DNA from: Romanomermis culicivorax
Lineage: Eukaryota; Nematoda; Enoplea; Mermithida; Mermithidae
Reading direction: 5' to 3'
Length of the DNA: 64,000 nt
NCBI GenBank assembly: GCA_963922205.1
Contig: CAWUHX010000372.1
Span: forward strand, 1-64,000
Shown here: in pieces, positions 10,385 through 21,703 of the stretch
Layout of the letters: every line of letters starts with the position of its first letter
How positions within the stretch are numbered: the stretch's first letter is position 1
Notes under the pieces: model-generated
Told to the model about the DNA's origin: nothing
Database searches by the model: none
The model's input: the letters and a program-made list of their open reading frames with translations, nothing else
Position numbers and translations under genes: made by a program

Positions 10385-13384
10385 AATGTATTAGTTGAGA
10401 AATGCATCAGAAATCAGAATATCAAGTAGAGCAGTCGTACAGTCAAAAGATAACACCAGTAAAAAAATTTTTTGCACCGTGCAAAAAAGTTCGAAAAAAG
10501 TTTTTGCACGGCCAATTTTTTTGCACTGTGCAAAAAAAAAACACTGCCCCCAACCCCCCTTCCCCAATTACAGGTATGAGTGAGGCTTGACTGCTCTTTT
10601 GATTAGGTTATGGGGTTTTCTGTCCAGAGATGCATTTTTATGAGTTCTAAAATGGAAAAAAGTGAAAATTTTCCGGCGCGTAGCGCCGGATTTCAATTCA
10701 CTTATAACTTTTTCTAGTGCGCGGTTAGAAAAGGTTCTAGTTAGTGTTTATACGTTCTAATTATCAACATATTTAGGATAAATGTTTGATCCTGTATTGT
10801 TTCTTGATGAATTTGATGAAAACTAACATTTTTCTCAGTTATTTTCTCCAAATTTTTCTGAGATCTTCATAAAAATTCTGACTTTCATGCAGAGGTCCCC
10901 AAGGTCGAAAATTTAGGTAGGGGTAAAATCTTAAATTTTAAGGGTAGTACTTGAAATATGCCCTGACCTTTTTTTTCTTCGCTATGCGCCGAACACATTG
11001 CTCTAGTCTAGTCATATTAATCTTTCTATTTTCTTCTCTCCAAAACTTAAAAAATTGGGTTTTAAATGCCTACAACCGACGGGGATCGGATGAAATACAA
11101 GAAAACTAGTTTGCGATGGTTTCTCTGATAAATTTAAGCAAATTTATCGATTTCAGAATGAGCGACCAAAAAATTTATCTGTGCAACCAACATTTTTTCC
11201 CAAGTTGCACATTGCAACCTGGCTTGTGCAGAAAAAAGCCTGATTCACCCACTGTTTTTTCCACGAACTTTTTATTTACAAATTTGGAAAGAGATCAAAT
11301 TTTTTCTGCATGTGGAAAATTTTTTTCCCGCTTAAAATCCTCCTTTTTTTCGCTTGAAAATGCTCATAAACGCTTTATTTGAGTGTTTTTGAGCTTTTTA
11401 AAGCATTCTGATCATACATCTCAAAGATTGGATTTAAATTTTGTGTTCATAATCGTAATTTCTAGAAATTTATTATTCGAAAAATTTTAAAACCATTAAT
11501 TTGTTCGTAACCTTTCATAAATTTGGCAGAAAATCTATGGGTCAGAACATCGTTTTTTTCCTCGAAGATTTTTTCGACATGGGAACTGGACCCAAAATTT
11601 TTTAATAATGTGGCTACGGATGCTTTTTTATGCATTTTAGGAGCATACGCAAGCATTTTGTTGTATATTTGGAGACAAAAACCTGCAAAAATGAGGAAAA
11701 AAATTGAGAAACAATTGAAAATTGAAAAAATGATTGGAATTCTGGTTATGTTAGTCAAAATAGCTCATGAAAAATATATTGGTGTTCTACAGGAGCTGTT
11801 GAAGCATGTTGACGATAGAGTTCTCAGAAATTTATCCTCTATTAACATTTGTGTGGTTCCAATTAGAATCATCTAATTTTATTTAGTTCTTGGTCAGGAA
11901 AAGCGCCGGAAAAATTTTTGGATTTCCGCTTTCTAAAACGCTAAAAAATGAACCTCCACAATGTTGAGAAATAAATTAAAATCAAACTGGGGAAGTGTAA
12001 TTTGTTTCAAATTCCGGCGCGTAGCGCGGGAAAAATTTCCGGGTTTTTATATTCTAAGACGCTGGAAAATAAATCTCTCCAACAGATATTCAGGAACAGA
12101 AGTTCTGAAATCGCAATCTAGAATGATGTCTTCAATTTCCATCTTCAATAAACGCAAAAGTTCAGATTGCAAAAGTTTAAAAAATTCCAAGCATTGGGAG
12201 GAAAAGTTTGGAGAATTGATGAAAAATCTCTATTTTCGGCCACATAATTGACTGTTAACGATTAGAAGATGTAACGAGCTAACTTGATTGATAGAAACTG
12301 TTGAGCATTAATTAGTAAGTCGAAGTAGATGTGCTAACGGCCGCGCCTGATAGAAAATAGTCAAGATAAAAGTTTGAAAAAAAACGCTCCAAAAAGATGA
12401 GAAAGTTGACGTGTTCATTTTTATCAATAAATCTATGAAGGAAAAAATGTGGTTCTTCATTAAATATAAAGATATTGTACAAGATTGCCAATTAAACATT
12501 AAATAATACGTGTAAGATGATGAAAACTATTAAAGATTAAATGGTAAGTGAAGGTAGACATGCTAAAAGCCCCGGCTGAGCTTGGTAATAAACAATAAGG
12601 ATTATTAAAGTTATAACTGGCGTGAAGCGCCTAAAATTTTGAGATTTGGACCTGCTAAAATGCACCAAAATGCATCTTTTCAATATGAAAATTCCAAATT
12701 TTTCTTCCACATTTGCGGAAAGACCTCAAAAATTTTTTCTACAGTCCAGATTTTTTTCCCACATTATAGTGCAAGTGTGGAAAAAAACAGTGATTTCATC
12801 CAAGTTTCCAGACTGGCATTTTCGATGCCAATTGCCAGATGTGGCACCGTTTGTAATAATCTGACATTGTTTGAATCTGGTACTAAATCTGGCATGATGT
12901 TCTCATTTTTAGCATAATTCTGGTATAATATTTTAATTTTGGGCATAATTCCAGCATTATTTGAAAATGAAGTTTCTACCGGCTAAGCAAGCAGGCCCGT
13001 ATTTTGAGGGGGAAAGAGAAAGTAAAAAAACCCTGAAAAAATGTAAAAAACCGAAAAAAGTAAAAGAATTTAGGGGGGAATTCCCCCCTTCCCTCCTAAA
13101 TGGGCATGATTGATGACGAAAATTTTAATTTTTGGTGTTTGATACGAACAGAAAAATTGACCTTGTTGGCACACTTTTTCAACAAAAAATTTACGTGATG
13201 TGATTTAGTTTTTTTCAGGAGAAAGCAATTATGTACATTATACATGTGCATGGTACCAGTTTCAGGTCGGGGATAAATCCCAAAATCGTTGGGTAGCAAA
13301 TTTTTGTCCTAATTTTATAAAAGTACAGTTTATTTAGGATACTAACATGATGTTCAGTTATTTCTACCGACTGGCACTTTTAAT
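10385..13384. repeat. Block of interspersed non-coding repeats
   Basis: Segments of family R recur here: 11,370-11,520 matches the edges of the 1-430 and 22,600 copies, and 12,360-12,700 matches 22,790-23,070 in the same orientation. Hairpins with a GCGNAGC-like core lie at 10,672-10,690, 12,014-12,030 and 12,619-12,631. GTGCAACC/GTTGCAC palindromic words occur near 10,480-10,530 and 11,180-11,230. Open frames such as 11,523-11,876 have no recognisable domain. Confidence 0.5.
10892..10970 (+). repeat. Truncated left end of a B-family hAT element
   Basis: About 75 bases beginning CAGAGGTCCCCAAGG match the left end of elements B and B2 almost exactly, then diverge after the TTGAAATATGCC point. 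No right end is present nearby. Confidence 0.65.
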
Positions 13385-13540
13385 GTTCAGTGTGAATATT
13401 GATTTGTCATTAATTTGGTTGTCTAATAAACAGGCTATTTGTCAATAACAATCTGTTCAGTGTGAATATCGATTTGTCAATAATGTGATTGTCTAATGAC
13501 TGGGTTATTTGTCAATAACAACCTGTTTATTGGACAACTA
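13385..13540 (+). repeat. 70-bp tandem repeat, about 2.2 copies
   Basis: Units starting GTTCAGTGTGAATAT begin at 13,385 and 13,455 and differ at several positions. A third partial unit follows. The unit contains TTGTCAATAACAA-type words. Confidence 0.75.
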
Positions 13541-13562
13541 GAAAAAACTTGCAACCACTGAT

Positions 13563-13890
13563 ATACATGCACACAGGGTATGGACAGGGTATGGATTTAC
13601 ACTACCCAAAAAATTTGGCAGAAGTTTACTATAGGCCAAAAATTTGGCAAAGTAAAATGCAACAAACATTTTGAAAAGATTAGAGTACCAAAAAAGATCA
13701 ATTTAAAACACAGGTCAAGATTTATATCAGCAAACAACTTTGTTGAGTAATTATTGATTCAAAAGGCAATAAAATTTCATTTTAAAGTAAAAAAAGTTAC
13801 TAATATATGTACCTGATGTCTGGAAAATATTACTTAAGAACCAATTTTGGTCATTTTATATACCCTGGGACCCCTGACTGTGTCCATGTA
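13563..13890. mobile_element. Small MITE-like element with 13-bp flanking repeats
   Basis: The ends ATACATGCACACAG and, inward from the right, ATACATGGACACAG are inverted. The 13-mer TGCAACCACTGAT flanks both sides exactly (13,550-13,562 and 13,891-13,903). The interior is non-coding. The duplication is longer than the 8 bp of hAT elements, so part of it may be coincidental extension. Confidence 0.6.
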
Positions 13891-13903
13891 TGCAACCACT
13901 GAT

Positions 13904-15303
13904 TGTGCAGCTGAAGACTGGTTGGCCAAAATTGACTGACAGTAAATCCCTGACCTAGGGCCCAGCCTGGGGATTTCCCTGGGCTCCCCCGTCCTGAAAA
14001 TTAAAGAAAAATATAAACTTCCTGACAAAGTCTATAAAAATATCTGAATTCTCGCAGCATTCGATTTTTTTCCAATCCCATAAACCATTTCCTCAATCAG
14101 TTTTTTTTAATCTCACTATGACTTGATAAAATAGCATAGGCGCGATTTTTATGAAAATTAGTGCAGTGAAAGTATCATTAGTTATGCTTTTACCAAACTT
14201 TTGGTATAAAGCTTTTTAAAGGGTTTCAGTACCTATGTTTTTAGGGTGAAAGAAATTTTTTGTGCCATTTGCACAAATTTTTTTGGCCCTTTGTGCCAAT
14301 TGGCACAAATGTCCGTGCAAAAAAATCACTGATTGTAATAAAACTTCAAGCGTTACCGGCAGGCTTTTTTTGCACACAGAATTCCGGGCTGTGCAACCAA
14401 TTTTTTTCTGCCAAGTTGCACAGTGCAACTTGAAGCCCAACTGCCCTTTTGATTAGGCTATAAGGTTTCCTTCCGGAGAATGCAGATGCATTCTTATGCA
14501 CTATAAAATGGAAAATATGGAAATTTTTCTGGCAATTCATTTATAATTTTTTGATATTATTCTAATGTGTGGTTAAAAAATTTCATTCTAACAAATGTTT
14601 ATAGTTTTTAATTGTCAACATATCATGGACATATAACAAATGAAAATTTTTTCAAAAATTTCATTCAGCCTGTGGGATGCCATTGCAACCACTTCCTGCA
14701 CCCCATGTCACTCACTGTGCCCATGTAGCCCAAAAAAATGTTAATCATTTCCGCACTTGGCATCAGAAAAAAGTTTTGGATATTGAAATTTTAGAATGCT
14801 GCAAAATCAATTTTTGGAAAATATATTTGAAAAATTAGACTCAAATTTTCTGTTTGAAAATTGTAAGTTAAGGAATTTTATCATTTGAAAAATTTTAAAA
14901 TGGGTAATTTATTCACAAACTTTCATGAATTTGGCCAGAAAGATGTGAGTAAGTCAAAAGTTTTTTCGCCATTTTCACCATTATCTTTTTTGGCTTAAAA
15001 ATGCTACCATATGTTTTATGTATATGCTTTATTGAGTGTTTCTGAACATATTCATGCTTTTCCAGTCAGTGGTTTATCAAAAATGGAGAAAAAACATATA
15101 TTTTTGATTTTTTATTGTGATCATGATGGAAAGTTATGAAAATTACCATTTTCTTCGCCAAATCAGTGTTTTTGGCAAAAAGATCTGGAAATGTGAGAAA
15201 ATTCTGGGCTCTTTTGCAGAATGATGAAAAAAGTTTTGGATTTTTAAGTTGGAAAGGTGCATTGTTGTGCATTTTAGAATGTCAAAACCCCCTAATTTCC
15301 TGG
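13904..15303. other. Gene-free repeat-derived stretch
   Basis: It contains the 20-bp perfect palindrome TTTGTGCCAATTGGCACAAA at 14,290-14,309, GTGCAACC words near 14,370-14,430, an R-family segment (14,820-14,940) and an inverted segment at 15,160-15,290 resembling 12,640-12,790. I see no gene. Confidence 0.5.
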
Positions 15304-16181
15304 GGGCAGTTTCTCAAAAAGAGTTCAATGTTAAACGCGTCTAACTCACGTCTGAAATGACATCATATGTTTATTCAATGTTTCTCAAGAGACGTTCAAG
15401 CTAAACACGTTTAAAGTTAGACGAAAAATTTAGATTTGGTGGGACCCTGGTTTAAGTAATGTGAAAATTTTTCATATATATCAAACTATTAATTTTTCTA
15501 GAACTGATTGTATTCACCTGCAGTATTGCATTCTTTAAAAATGTTTTAATTTTAGGAATGGAGCATTTGCACTTGAAGAATGATTAAAACATCACGAGCA
15601 AAGGACAATACCAGAAGTTGTTGAAGAATCCCAATTCTTCATTTATTGCCGGATTTTTGAATTTTGGCTGCATGTTTTCAATATGTTTTTTGCATTCTGC
15701 TCGACTGAAGAACGATTGAATGGCTGAAAAATTAGATTTTTTATCCCCGAAATAAATGCTGAAAAAATTCTTGTGCCAGCATTGTTGAATATCAAAATCC
15801 AAATGTTTTTTGGCACTTTGCACCGGAATTAGTGATACTTGAATCCATTTGAGGTGTTTGCACTTTGCAGCTAATTTTTTCGGAACTCGATTATTTAAGC
15901 TTTAGATAGATTGAAAATCATCATTTGAAAATTAAGAAATTATTCAATTTATTGTTACCATTATCTGGACTCAAAAGTTAATTTTTCTTAATTTTTGGTT
16001 CCCTCTGTATATATTAAATTTTTCAAAGCCAAAGAAGCATGAGTAACGCATCTGTGGACTTTTTTGAGTGAAAAAGGTAACTTGAAGAAAATGGCTGAAA
16101 AATGAAAATGAATGAAAGATATTTTTGACCTCTTTCACCAAATGGCGAAATGAGCCATGCAAAAAAACAGTGCATAAGACG

Positions 16182-16913
16182 CATACATGGCCACGGTCAA
16201 AATTTTAGGGTAGGGAAAAATCCTAAAATTGACATATAGCAAATCATTTTTGTGACAATGATAAAAGTCAATTTTAGATGTGTTTGCTTTGCTTTTCGTA
16301 TTTTTTGGATTATGTTGGTGATAAAAACTGGAAGCATTGTTTTTCTGAAATAAATAAATGAGCATGTTGATTGATGATAAAACCAAACTCAAACTCAGTA
16401 AATGCCAGGTTAGTTTTTCTGACATGTTTATTAGCAGTAAACATGCTGAGTAAGTTTTTCTGACATGTTTTACTGGTTTTTTGTTACAATGTTACATCAA
16501 GGCGATCAAGACTCGAAGGAATAAGCCTGGATGCTTTGATGCGCTTAAGAATAAATGGCCCAAATGATTTGGAACAGTTCAAAGCATCAAAATATGCAAA
16601 GGCATGGGTTGCAGAAAACCACATGCGCACTGATGACCCTCATAATCCAAAAAAGAAAACAAGAAAGGAAATGAAATTGGATGATACTGAAATGGAAGAT
16701 GATGTGTATTTGCCAACCAGTAACTTATTTTGATGTTCTCATACTTATTGTCAACCATATACTGTGCATTGCTTGCATCAGTTATTTTTTGTCAATGTAT
16801 TTTTCTTTGTAATTTTTGTAATTTTGTCCAAAAATCGCCAGATAGCAAATGGTTACTCTAAAGTTTAGGGTAGGGATAATGTATACCCTATGTATACCCT
16901 GTGGCCATGTATG
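16182..16913 (+). mobile_element. hAT-like element with TSD ATAAGACG
   Basis: The inverted ends CATACATGGCCAC/GTGGCCATGTATG are perfect, and the 8-bp duplication ATAAGACG is exact (16,174-16,181 and 16,914-16,921). Just inside the left end it resembles the B family (GGTCAAAATTTTAGGGTAGG). It keeps only the last part of a transposase, so it is an internal-deletion derivative of 732 bp. Confidence 0.85.
16497..16733 (+). pseudogene. hAT transposase C-terminal fragment
   Basis: The frame reads LRINGPNDLEQFKASKYAKAW and continues through a lysine-rich, acidic tail to a stop at about 16,733. A closing block like LMRIRINGP is typical of the C-terminus of ZNF862/KIAA1586-like hAT proteins. The open frame starts at 16,536, but the similarity extends upstream through CATCAAGGCGATC. 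Only the end of the gene is present, inside the 732-bp element. Confidence 0.5.
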
Positions 16914-17523
16914 ATAAGACGCCTTATCTCCATTTCTGGTGAACTTTGACCACAGAAGAGATGCATGCTGGTAGCAGGAGTCTTCAAATTTGTCAGAATG
17001 CTGAACAGTATCGCTGATAGCTTAAACTGCATTTGAAACAAATGGTATGCATGATGATGATAACATTTAAATTATTAAATACACAAATAGCAGTGAAGTT
17101 CTAACGAATTTTAAATTAGGAAACATACAGTAATTGGACGTTTATCAGAAGTTCACTTGTAAAGGTAAATAAATGCAAAAATTTTCGGACTTTTATGGTC
17201 CTGAATCCTCTGGCCGGGCTCGTCAAGATAATATTTTTCAACACCCGGGAGCCCAACTCACTCTCGGGCCGGGTGGCCCATAGAGGTCCTTACTTCCCAA
17301 TTGGGAAAGTACACAGATGCATATACATAAACATCAATGTTTACTGAATCTTCCACGCATCTAATTTATTGGCGAGAAACACATATCGTCCATTGCACCC
17401 ATCTAACTTTAAAAGACTACAAGTTCTGTCTAAGTTTAGATGTGTCTAAAGTCCATTCAACTTGGATGCGTCTAAAGTTATACGCGTGTAACTTTAGACG
17501 CTTTTTGAGAAACCAGCCCCTGG

Positions 17524-18029
<506 letters not shown>

Positions 18030-18163
18030 GAATGGCTGACAACAGGGATGAAGAGGATGGGAACAAGCCCCAATGCGTTTAGAGGAAATTGGTCCAGTGG
18101 ATAATAATACACCAACCCCATGAGAAATCTGTGAGTCTGAAAGCAGTAAAATTAGTTTTACAG

Positions 18164-19166
18164 CAGAGGTCCCCAAGGTCGAAAATTTAAGTAGGGGTAA
18201 AATCTTAAATTTTAAGGGTAGTACTTGAAATATACCGTGACCTTTTTTTTTGCTCTCAACTTTTTGCTAAGGAGGGGGGAGTTGTAGTTTCTCGAACTTA
18301 CAAAACTGATTAATGCCCCTACTTTATGCTTTTTACAGTCAAAAAACATTTACTATTTTAACTCCATTTTCCAGCTCCCAATCATGCAACTTTAATGCAC
18401 TAATTATACGTACAGAATAGTCACACTTTGAAGACTGTTGTGCCAACTGATTCCTGCACATTTCAAGAATCAGGCACAACAGTTTGGAAACATTGTTTCA
18501 ACCAGCATCTTCAGCAGTATGGGCTTATCCTATCACTGATTAGGCTTGGAACAGTGCTTCCAATTGAGAGTCCTGATGCTGAATGTGGCTTTAGTATTAT
18601 TAATCCCATTACACTATGAACTACGAGTTTGAAACCAAGTACCACTCCTGATCCACATCAACAGGCCTCACATGTCTCAACTCATAGCAGGAAAGTATGC
18701 CACAGCTTGGGTAACCATATGCGCACAGAAGACCCAACACAGAAGCAGGGAAAAGGAAAGGAGAGCATGAAGAGGCAGAATTTTAAGAACATAATGTTTT
18801 TCTTCCCAAGTGGCGATTTTTTGATTAATCACATATACATAAGTCATTATTTCATCTCCCAATTATATTTATAATGATTTCCTACAAGTAGTATATATTA
18901 ATGTGCTGATATCCTTTCCTAAAAATCGCTATATGGCACAGAAGTTGCATAATTTCCCATTATCATTTGCTCAGTAAATGTGTCAAAAAGAGCAGTGAGT
19001 AATTCCTCAGAATCACACATTCTACAATTTTTCTCGAATTAGTATAACCTACTGGGGAGAGGATGAAGTCTACCAAAATTTTTTGCTATAGTGAGCTGTT
19101 TTTATGGGGGTAGTAAATGAATTTCCAAATCTAAGAGGGGGTAATACCCCCCCATGGGGTGCTCTG
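18164..19166 (+). mobile_element. hAT-like element B2 (full-length copy of family B)
   Basis: The ends are CAGAGGTCCCC and, inward from the right, CAGAGCACCCC. The 8-bp duplication TTTTACAG is exact (18,156-18,163 and 19,167-19,174). Its 1,003 bp are collinear with B (1157-4091) minus the A insertion. Transposase C-terminal remnants lie at 18,428-18,700. Confidence 0.9.
18428..18700 (+). pseudogene. hAT transposase C-terminal relic in B2
   Basis: The frame reads TTVWKHCFNQHLQQYG then LIRLGTVLPIESPDAECGFS, followed by a frame change to a segment with HQQASHVSTHSRKVC. It parallels the relic in B at 3,384-3,775. It looks like the hAT dimerisation region, but the internal deletion leaves no catalytic core. 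Confidence 0.45.
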
Positions 19167-20678
19167 TTTTACAGTATGGGAGGAATTCATTGCAGCACCA
19201 GTAATCTTTTGGTAAATGTCTTGGTGATATACTGGGTCTTTACTGGTAGAAATTTTGAGATAAAATATTGGATCACTGGTGCTTTACTAGTTAATAAGCT
19301 TGGAGGCCATGACGCATTACTGGTGGATTACTGGTAACATACTTCAATAAAATACACACATACTTTTTATATGCAAGTAATCAATACAATGTTCATAGTT
19401 TTGGCCTTCAGTCTGCTTTGCGTTTTTCTCCTTGACAAAAATATGGGCATCCGCCATCGTCATGAATATTAATGAATGAAAAAGCATTTACTTGTTTTCT
19501 CACCAAAAAGTTGTCTAACAAAAAAAGAACAGAAAGGAGGAATGAGTTTTTATTGTGACCATTTCAGCCACTGAGGATTTGAGCTACTGAATACTTCTAG
19601 TTAAATATGAACTGATACTTGCTTTTTAGGTTTTAGTGTAAACGGGTTTCAAGATGCATACTATAAAGTCATCAAATCAGAAAGATTATGACCCTCAATT
19701 TTCAGATAGAAGGAATTTGTGCAGTTTTTGTGTAACTTTTGTTTTCTTTTTTAACTCTCTTCGGTTTCCTACTTGGGAAAGTTGAATATTGAGCAGGCTG
19801 TGTTCAGGCAAATGACAGTCCAGGGGAACAGTTTTTTGACAAAATATCTTATAGTTCATTATGCTTATAATTCCTTCTGAGAACCACAGTGAAAGTTATT
19901 TTTAGCTTTTATCAAAAAGATGATTATAGGTGTGCATTAAAGTTTGAGGCATACTGAGATGTGATCTATTTTTAAATGTAGAAAAATCATAATTCCTTCT
20001 AGTTTTCAACCCGAATTTAAATATACTTAAAGGCTGATGTTCTATCATGTTCATGCCTATAAAAAATAGTGGGTATTTAATTTCTGATGTGTGTCTTGAT
20101 TTGGCCACAGGCACATTTCAGCAACCGAGACTGATACAGTCTTTGTTTATGGAAGTTTTCTGTAACTTCAGGCACCAATCCTTTTTTAGTTATTATTTCT
20201 CATGTAAAGTTTAAACAAGTCAGTTCAAGTAATATGGTAATAGTAGAATGAAAAAAATGTACATTTTGATTGCTTTTGGAAAAATTATCAATTCAAAATA
20301 AAAATGGATAAATACAAACAAATTAGTGGTGGATAAATCAAGACAGAGATCAAAACATCACATTGATGCATGCAGTGTCAGTTTAATTTCACTAAAATTG
20401 TACAGTAGCTTTGATGCTAAGTGGCAGAAGCAGATAGAAGGCTTAAATTGCAGACATTGTATTGATTACTTGCATATAAATAGTATGCATATGTATTTTA
20501 TTGAAGTATGTTACCAGTAATCCACCAGTAATGCGTCATGGCCACCAAACTTATCAACTAGTAAAGCACCAGTAATTCACTATTTCATCTCAAAATTTCT
20601 ACCAGTAAGTACCTAGTATATTGCTAAGACATTCACCAAAAGATTACTGGTGCTGCAATGAATTTGTCCCCTACTGTA

Positions 20679-21410
20679 TATCTTTGAATAATGACATTTT
20701 CAAGAAAAACACATTAATTAATATTTGTGTCAAACTCAAAACAAAAAATGCTGACAATATTTACCCTAGTAATATATGGATGTTAAATAACAACACATTA
20801 AAACTCCATTTCAAGACAAGAGAGAAGCATGATCAAGCTGTAATAATGAAATATAATATATTCAACTTAAAAGTAGAAGTTATCAAGCCACATCCACCTC
20901 GAATTACAAAAATTCTAAATTTAGGACATTTATATGGTAATACCATACCAGAATATGTTAAGCATTCTGAAGTAGAGAATTGGCTAACAATTGAATTCTC
21001 TGGAATTATAATTGCCGATGATAATACAAAATTTTTGTCAATCAAAGATTGCAAATTGATCCATTCCAATGTTCAAGCCATTGAAATTGAGATTACACCA
21101 GATCCCCGGTGTTTTTTGGTTTCATGTTCAACCAGTGATTAAACCTTTTAAATTACAACTCTGGTTTTATGGCATTGAGACTTATTGCCGAAAATGTATG
21201 CAGCGAGGCCACATGCAGAAAGATTGCAGTGTTACTTATGAAAACCTTCCTAAACCACCAACAAACATTAAATCCTTGCCATCTGTTACTGCAACAGTAA
21301 AATCAACACAAGTTGGTAATCGAACACCTTCAGAGTGTTCATCAGTAGCAATTGTTGACTCTGACTTATCAATTTCAAAAATCAATGTCATAGAAAAAAC
21401 ACATCGATGA
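20679..21410 (+). pseudogene. LINE ORF1 (nucleic-acid-binding, CCHC zinc knuckle)
   Basis: The frame open at 20,679-21,142 (SLNNDIFKKNT to EIEITPDPR) passes with a frameshift near 21,120 into the frame ending at 21,410. The second part has YCRKCMQRGHMQKDC, a CX2CX4HX4C zinc knuckle, as in Tx1-type ORF1 proteins that bind element RNA. The N-terminal piece is at about 18,047-18,160, beyond the MITE, with an in-frame TGA there. It ends in TGA at 21,408-21,410, overlapping the ATG of the next ORF as ATGA. Confidence 0.7.
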
Positions 21411-21703
21411 ATAATTACCCCAATCTATTTAATTTTATGTTAATGTCCAAAAAATGGGACTATATACCGTTTTACACTTACAAATGTATTTTGTCAAACC
21501 ATTTCCTGTGTAAATTTACCATCCATGGTCAAACCTATAAGAGTACAGAACATTACTTATTTGCCCAAAAGGCCAGTGCAATGAATCTTCCGGAGAAAGA
21601 AAATCAAAGTATAAATTGTGATAACACAGCTATAGTAAAGCGACTTGGCGAACAATTCGATTGGAGCAACATGACAACAGCTTTGACCAAATTTGCTTCT
21701 AGG

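Larger units (their letters stand above)
15304..17519. mobile_element. DNA element with GGGC(T/A)GTTTCTC ends
   Basis: Left GGGCAGTTTCTCAAAAAG and right, read inward, GGGCTGGTTTCTCAAAAAG are inverted. CTGG flanks both sides (15,300-15,303 and 17,520-17,523), which may be a 4-bp target duplication. Short words of the type CGCGT.TAACTTTAGACG lie just inside both ends. A hAT-like element (16,182-16,913) is nested inside. No transposase of its own was recognised. Confidence 0.6.
18161..20676. mobile_element. TA-flanked MITE (M) with ACCAGTAAT subterminal repeats, interrupted by B2
   Basis: The inverted ends are CAGTATGGGAGGAATTCATT on the left (19,172 on) and CAGTAGGGGACAAATTCATT inward from 20,676. 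TA flanks both sides. Arms of about 200 bp (19,172-19,375 and 20,475-20,676) are inverted copies and carry repeated CCAGTAAT words. B2 inserted at the third base of M, so only CAG (18,161-18,163) remains outside B2. Removing M and B2 joins the ORF1 frame as SSKISF then ISLNNDIF. The interior (19,380-20,470) has no recognised transposase. Confidence 0.8.

Noticed and set aside
11523-11876. 117-codon frame beginning MAENLWVRTS
   Set aside because: It lies in interspersed repeat sequence with no recognisable domain, and the frame is disrupted in related copies of the flanking repeat.
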